Translations under genes and position numbers: made by a program
The notes under the pieces: model-generated
The model's input: the letters and a program-made list of their open reading frames with translations, nothing else
Databases searched by the model: none
Told to the model about the DNA's origin: nothing
Origin: Paramacrobiotus richtersi
Lineage: Eukaryota > Tardigrada > Eutardigrada > Parachela > Macrobiotidae
Direction: 5' to 3'
DNA: 24,239 nucleotides
Assembly: GCA_034698045.1 (NCBI GenBank)
Contig: JAQGAU010000758.1
Span: 1-24,239, forward strand
Part shown: positions 19,038 through 24,239 of the stretch, one piece after another
Numbering within the stretch: position 1 is the first letter of the stretch
Layout: every line of letters begins with the position of its first letter

Positions 19038-20793
19038 ACTGTGTCCGTTTGAATGCCCGATTCCAACGGGTACTGTCTTGTGTGAAGGAATTAACTGACT
19101 CCAGCCGAGCAAAACTGGAATGCGATGGGAAGAAGTCAGGATGCGATGGCATTTTATCTGTCAGGAACGCCACTAATAATACTGTACAGAATGTGATGCT
19201 CGTAGGAGGTGTGTGCTACTTCCGGAGTATGCCGATGTCCATTTAGTCCGATTGGATGAAACTTTTCGCGCACCACCGTGGTAAACTTCGCGTAGTGTCC
19301 TGTCTGGCCTACAGCACGCATGATATCATGCAGTACTGAATGCTATAGTGCGATATTCTGGATGCACTGGGCTTGTATCCAGATCTCCATGATCTACGAA
19401 ATTTGCTGTCAAATACTATGCATTTCGATATGCTGTGCATTTTCGCTAGAATAGATGTTCGTATACAGATGTAGCTGAAACCACCGCATTAAGATTAATA
19501 TTATTGTGGCTTGAGACTCGATCGTACCTATACGACCGTGTTACTGGGGCCACACATACCGGAAAATCAGATAATATGAACTGTTGGTTTGTAAACGGGC
19601 GCGCGTCTCGTAAAGTGCTATGTGGAGTTCGCACGCAGGCATCGCAATGCTTCTAAAAACAATAACAAACAAATAATATTGATCGGATCCTTACCATTAT
19701 ACTTTTTCAGCTCGGCATGATAATATGTTTCCGAAATTCCGCGTAAAATTCCGAAACCTTTGGCACTGTTTTATTTTATTCGGCAAAAGCTGGGTTATTG
19801 TGTTGCCGTAAGCCGTTATGACGATAACGTAGAACACCGGATCTCGTTCGAATGCTGCGTGTCATGCTTGGTCAGATCTGAGTTCCTTTGTTGTCCCACA
19901 GGAATAATGCTCTTCTTATGACTGCTTTACGCGAAAACGGGAACCGGAAGGCTGTCGATACTGAGAGCGTCGGTGTCGATACGCTCAGTGTGTCCAGATC
20001 GGTGTGTTCAATCAAAACAAACTGCTTAATTGATGTAAAGCCTTGCGAGCAAGGTCCCATGCAACAACATACGTATCAGCTCCGGCAGTTCCGAAACATG
20101 TGATGCAGTATTAATTGCAACGGTTCCGCTCACACCTGGGCGTCTTAGATACGAAGCAGGCGCTCGTATCGTATACGATCACATCTAGTTCGATTTTCTT
20201 TGTATTTAGAAATGAGTTTTCGATAGTCTCTTCCTCTTACGGTATTTCGTATCCCTTCGCTGAATCTGCATGTGTCAGTAATTAGCTTTATAGATCATGT
20301 ATTTCACCAGTTTTTTCAACTGTTCAGCATCCTTCAGTATTCACCGTCCAGCGAGTGACAGTAGCGGAAAAAATCATTCGTCATCATTAGAAGTACCTCT
20401 AACACGGCTGAAAAATGTATAATGCTAAGATTCCGAGAATTAGTAGAAAAATTAGCAAGCTTAAGCCTTGAGGACCATCTACAGCTGTGTTGCGGAGATA
20501 ACCAGTGTAAACAGATTATTCAGAAGTGGCGAGTGATCTTAATAGCTAAGTCAGCGACTTACTATGTACATGTAAATTGATGTGGTAAGTCGTTGATATT
20601 ACTAATCTTGCATTTTTAACGCGCAGACCGCGAGATCCTATTTTTGCCTTGTGATCTTATTGCACTTGTCTTTTCGGCCCGTATGAGCACTGCGGAGTAC
20701 TGTGCGCCAATTGGTGCCGTTACAGGTAGCCTGATGCTTAATTGCTTACTGGGATGTCAGGTAATTGTCTCGCTTGGTAATGCATTTTCGTTC
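19038..20793. other. Intergenic region between the receptor gene and B2, no gene recognised
   Basis: About 1.75 kb. The receptor promoter should lie near its left end. Open frames are short and motif-free. A 12-bp stem (TCAGCGACTTAC at 20551-20562 and GTAAGTCGTTGA at 20585-20596, one G-T pair) encloses a 22-nt loop. Confidence 0.45.
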
Positions 20794-20799
20794 TTTATT
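20794..20799 (-). terminator. Candidate polyadenylation signal of B2
   Basis: TTTATT on the plus strand is AATAAA on the minus strand, about 215 bp after the B2 stop codon. Confidence 0.45.
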
Positions 20800-21013
20800 A
20801 AGCAAACATGCTGATTTATAAAGTGACATAACGCTTGAAGCTGCAGTGCGAAAAATAGAATTGTATAAGCGCGAAACCCCAAACACCATGTGCTAGACAA
20901 AGATCTGCAAGCAAGCGACAGCAGCGATGCTAGTAGACTAGCGTTAAACCGGCAAGCAAAAAATTTAAACAATGCATATATTTGTCGGTCCAAGAAGCGA
21001 ACCGCTTTGCTCT

Positions 21014-22155
21014 TTAATGGTGTTTGGGACCTTTGGCGCTTTTCTGATCCTTTGCGCCCTTAGCTCCTTTCTGGTCGCTGGAGCCTTTTGAGTCTTTCTT
21101 GTCGACCAGCTTCTTAACAGCATTAACGTTGTGAGTAAAGCATTCCGGATACTTGGCCTTAGGGCATTCCGGTAGGCTGTCGTCGTGTTTGTACTGGGCA
21201 AACTGGTCGCTTTTGATGCAGTACGGCTTGAGAAGCTTGTCGACAGCGCTGGTGATGGACTGTTTCTGGTCATCGGTCAAAGCATTGGGCTTGGTTTGTG
21301 TATACACGTAAATGTGGGTACTTCCGCAGTTGCCAGACTGCCAGTTGTGTTCGGCGCACCAAAAGAACACAATGTAGGTCTTTTGGTCCGTAGACCAGAT
21401 TATCGATTCGTCGTAAGCTGAAAGTGCACCATTATTTTAGTATAAATCATCAAAGGGCTTCGAGCTAAATCCATGAGTCACCTAAATGAACGGTATCCAG
21501 ATTTAGCTGACGATAGAAATTGATTTTACTTACCAACATCCACAACTTTAGATTTGGCATCGACATCGAACACGGTCCCAAACTGACGTCCGTCCGTAGT
21601 GAAGATAGAGGACTCGAGATTGTACATACACGATCCGTTGACGTAGCGACGTTTCTCCTGGACAATGATTTCGGCGGGCTGGGTGCGTGTTGGTTCCCGG
21701 CTTTTGCCCAGGCTTGTGTAATAGTTGACCACGTTGAGGTCAGACGGATTTTGAGTCACTTTACCGGTGTCGGTGTTGTAAGTTGAGTAACCATACCATG
21801 GTCCAGCGGTGAGAAGCTACATCATACTTCGGTCATTTGTTTTGCCAACAGAATCTAAATATCGAATCTTACCTGCCCGATGCTGTAATTGGTTGGAGTG
21901 GGAATCACATTAGGAACTAGACTGCACTTCCCCGTCGTTTCGGCATTACTTGCCGCAATGCATAACAGGCCTGTAAATAGATAGACCGCACTACTTTAGA
22001 AAATTGTTTCGGTCACACATTTCTTTCGACGAAGAGCACGGCATAATGATACTAATCGTTGGTTATGCAGTGAAACAATATTAATGCAGAAACGTCGGGA
22101 ATTTTTGTACACAGAACTTACCAAAAGCGGCTACCGCTTGATAGAGGGAAACCAT
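21014..22155 (-). CDS. B2: secreted lipocalin-like protein with basic tail
   Basis: Complete four-exon gene of 272 aa: 22122-22155, 21873-21970, 21534-21816 and 21014-21417. Junction phases are 1, 0 and 1 (TTTTG|gtaagt, tttacag|GCCTG; GGGCAG|gtaaga, gatgtag|CTTCTC; GTTG|gtaagt, tttcag|CTTAC). The signal peptide is MVSLYQAVAAFGLLCIAASN + A. The mature chain has LLTAGPWYGYSTYNTDTGK (lipocalin-like G-x-W-Y), NVVNYYTSLGKSREPTRTQ, RRYVNGSCMYNLE with an NGS sequon, then WSTDQKTYIVFFWCAEHNW, which resembles the lipocalin TDY-Y...C strand. HIYVYTQTKP follows (Gln where B1 and B3 have the expected Arg). A helix (LTDDQKQSITSAVDKLLKPY) ends in YC, then LPECPK. The chain closes with a Lys/Gly/Asp-rich tail of about 30 residues. 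A TATA-like GCATATAGG lies about 40 bp upstream of the ATG (22192-22200). The function, probably small-ligand binding outside the cell, is inferred. Confidence 0.87.
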
Positions 22156-23192
22156 TTTCACCGGCAAACCAGATACTAGTCCTGTATTCCCCTATATGCA
22201 CAGTAACACCGACAGCTGACTAACCGACGTACCACAGAAACAGTCAAACACACTGCGCAGCTAAAAACTGTCTGACTGTGCTTTTATGCGACTCAGAATG
22301 TGTTGTACCCGAAGATTTAACCAAGCATACGTGGAACATCCCTTGATATCGTAGAACAGGTTCTACAACAGAAATAACGATCATTTTGATTTTGCTAGTT
22401 GCTTATTCGCCCCAGGGTGCAGTATCAATCAAGTATCACAAGTATATGTTATGGAAATAATTACATTTAAGTGCATTGCAACGAAAATATCAAATACATT
22501 ATACATACATTCGAAAGACAGTTTCAAGGGGTTTGAACAAAACATTACGTAAGTTCTCGAAGAAAAATACGTATTACGAGTTTTCCTCTCTTTTGTGCAG
22601 TCATTGCAAGGACCGTTTTAGTACCACGTACCGATATAGTATTGCTCTCGTGCTAGACTGCGTGACAAATTCGTGCAATAATGCCTTCAAGCATTTATCA
22701 ATTTCGACATGACATGATTACTTTCTTATGCATTTTTAAAATCCAGGTATGGCTGACAACTTGCACTGTGCAAGTATTCACCAGTCTTCGTGAAACCCAC
22801 CGTTTAAGCGGATTGGAATCGGTCAGAATACATACAAATCACCAGACGACTAATGCTGTATTGATGTTACCTGTTTTTTGCAGAGGGTAGCCGGGCTGAA
22901 TGTACCTGCAGTTTGGTGTTTCAAACGAATCAGTTTTATTTCTTAGCCAGCATGCTTCGTTTTGCTTGCCTGTAGTATCCCGAAACAATATGTATCACGG
23001 TTCTACCACTGAGTACCACACATCGCTAAATCCAAAGTGACAATGACGAAAAACACAAAAAAAAATTTACGTAACAAAACTGCACTTAAACTGAGTTACC
23101 AAACAGAGAAGTGAAAAGACAAGTTCGTGCAATAACACTGCATGGCTGAATTCGGGCGGCTAAACGTTTCCCGCCCGTACACTATCTTCTCT
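22156..23192. other. Intergenic region between B2 and B3
   Basis: About 1 kb. The right end of the duplicated B 5' region (to about 22412) is included. TTTATT at 22935-22940 gives a minus-strand AATAAA about 250 bp past the B3 stop and is its likely polyadenylation signal. The two plus-strand open frames at 22476-22890 have no recognisable motifs. Confidence 0.5.
22935..22940 (-). terminator. Candidate polyadenylation signal of B3
   Basis: AATAAA on the minus strand about 250 bp after the B3 stop codon. Confidence 0.4.
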
Positions 23193-24239
23193 TTAGTGTT
23201 TTTTGGCATCCTTTGGGCTCTTCTGATCCTTGCCCCCCTTTGGACTGTCTTTGGGCTTCGCGCCAGTTGATCCCTTCTTCTCTTGACCGGCGCTCTTCTT
23301 ATCGACCAGCTTCAAATAAGCGTTGACATTGTGAGTAAAGCAATCCGGTTTCTTGGCCTTGGGGCATTCCGGCAGTTTGTCATCCCATTTGTACTGAGCA
23401 AACTTGCTGCTTTGCAGACAGTAGGGTTGGAGAACTTTATCAACGGCATCGCCAATGGTCTTTTTCTGGTCGTCAGTCAGAGCGCTGGGCTTGGCCCGGG
23501 TGTAGACGTAGACATGGGTGCTACCACAGGCTCCTGACTGCCAGTTGTGCTCGGCGCACCAGAAGAACATGATGTAGGTCTTCTGATCAGTGGACCAAAG
23601 GATGGATTCATCGTATGCTAAACGGAAATGCAGGGAGTCAGGAATTTTTTGATTTTGTAATTGTTCTTATGATGATATCTACATCAACGAAAACCCCGGT
23701 ATTTCGGGGCTTCGACTTCCGCTAGCAACAACGGGAATTTAGATTCGCAAAGGCCATTTTAAGCTGTTATAGGCTAAGCCGAATTATTGTAATTATTCTC
23801 AAGAAATTCTGCTTAGCATATGACAGCTTAACATGACCTTTGGCTATCTAAAAACGTCTGCTACTTCTGAGATTGTTTGAACTGCTGCGCATTGAAGAGC
23901 AGTTCCGAATCGGGCTTTAGGGGCTTTACAGTAATGGAATCCTAACAGTCATGGTCTAAATTCTAAAGCAATTTTCTCACTCTCGCTGACGATGGCACCC
24001 TTGGCATCGACGTCGAAAATAGGCCCGAACTGGCGTCCGTCGGTGGTGAATTCACTGATCTCGAACATGGTGACGCAGGAGCCGTTGACATAGCGGCGCT
24101 TCTCTTGCTTGATGACCTCCGACGCTTGAGTGCGAGTTGGCTCCCGGCTTTTTCCTTTGCTGGTGTAGTAGTTGACCACGTTGACGTCATCTGGGTTCTG
24201 CTGGGCAACCCCCGAGTCGGTGTTGTACGTGAGGTAACC
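23193..24239 (-). CDS. B3: secreted lipocalin-like protein, 5' part beyond the window
   Basis: Two exons are visible. The internal exon (23981-24239 and beyond) begins in the window at GYLTYNTDSGVAQQNP, just after where the W-Y of the G-x-W-Y motif should be. The last exon is 23193-23617. Donor GAGA|gtgaga and acceptor gtttag|CATAC keep the phase-1 junction of B2. Conserved blocks are VVNYYTSKGKSREPTRTQAS, RRYVNGSCVTMFE, WSTDQKTYIMFFWCAEHNW, HVYVYTRAKP (with the lipocalin-like Arg) and VLQPYCLQSSKFAQYKWDD, then LPECPKAKKPDC. The C-terminal tail (EKKGSTGAKPKDSPKGGKDQ ...) is the longest and most basic of the three. Exon 1, exon 2 and the start of exon 3 are off the right edge. No disabling mutation is visible. 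Confidence 0.83.

Noticed and set aside
21014-22155. B family as tardigrade SAHS-type heat-soluble secreted proteins
   Set aside because: SAHS proteins are shorter, fatty-acid-binding-protein-like and poor in Cys. B proteins have conserved Cys and a lipocalin-like G-x-W-Y start.
1-24239. tRNA genes, rRNA, CRISPR array or operon structure
   Set aside because: No credible B-box (GGTTCRANNCC-type) with a matching A-box, no regularly spaced direct repeats, and gene structure with introns rules out a prokaryotic origin.

Overview
The window is eukaryotic, almost certainly animal, nuclear DNA. Coding sequence lies in short exons bounded by GT-AG introns, AATAAA signals follow several stop codons, and the products include secreted cysteine-rich proteins, a seven-helix receptor and an apolipoprotein-L-like protein. 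A small ecdysozoan genome (a tardigrade is my best guess) would fit the compact genes and the 58-bp intron, but nothing here proves the species.

Layout. From 1 to 12553 the plus strand carries three tandem copies of one secreted protein family, here called A1 (5' end cut by the window edge), A2 and A3. Between A1 and A2 sit a two-exon apolipoprotein-L-like gene (4056-5577) with a long Ala/Lys-rich helical segment, a decayed non-LTR retrotransposon C-terminus on the minus strand (6020-6450) and a cluster of inverted repeats (6578-6700). From 13225 to the right edge the minus strand carries a second family: B1 (damaged), a relic fragment psiB, B2 (complete) and B3 (cut by the right edge). A complete rhodopsin-like GPCR gene on the minus strand (17714-19037) lies inside the B array. 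The two arrays converge on a 670-bp spacer.

Main reading. Families A and B look unrelated at first glance, but both have a signal peptide, a Gly-x-Trp-Tyr motif like the lipocalin N-terminal motif, a later Tyr-rich strand followed by Cys, a Thr-Arg strand, and the same C-terminal pattern (YCL...Y...LP.C). Two introns fall at the same places in the same phases in both families: phase 0 just before G-x-W-Y and phase 1 just before the Tyr-rich strand. I infer that A and B are diverged paralogous lipocalin-like families that expanded by local duplication, probably secreted carriers of small hydrophobic ligands. The ligands and tissue are unknown.

The B array shows birth and death in progress. 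B2 looks intact. B1 has an insertion of about 436 bp in its signal-peptide exon, a GC splice donor and two pairs of compensating indels. psiB is only part of one exon. The remaining intergenic DNA is AT-leaning and mostly featureless, with a few palindromes and dispersed repeats.
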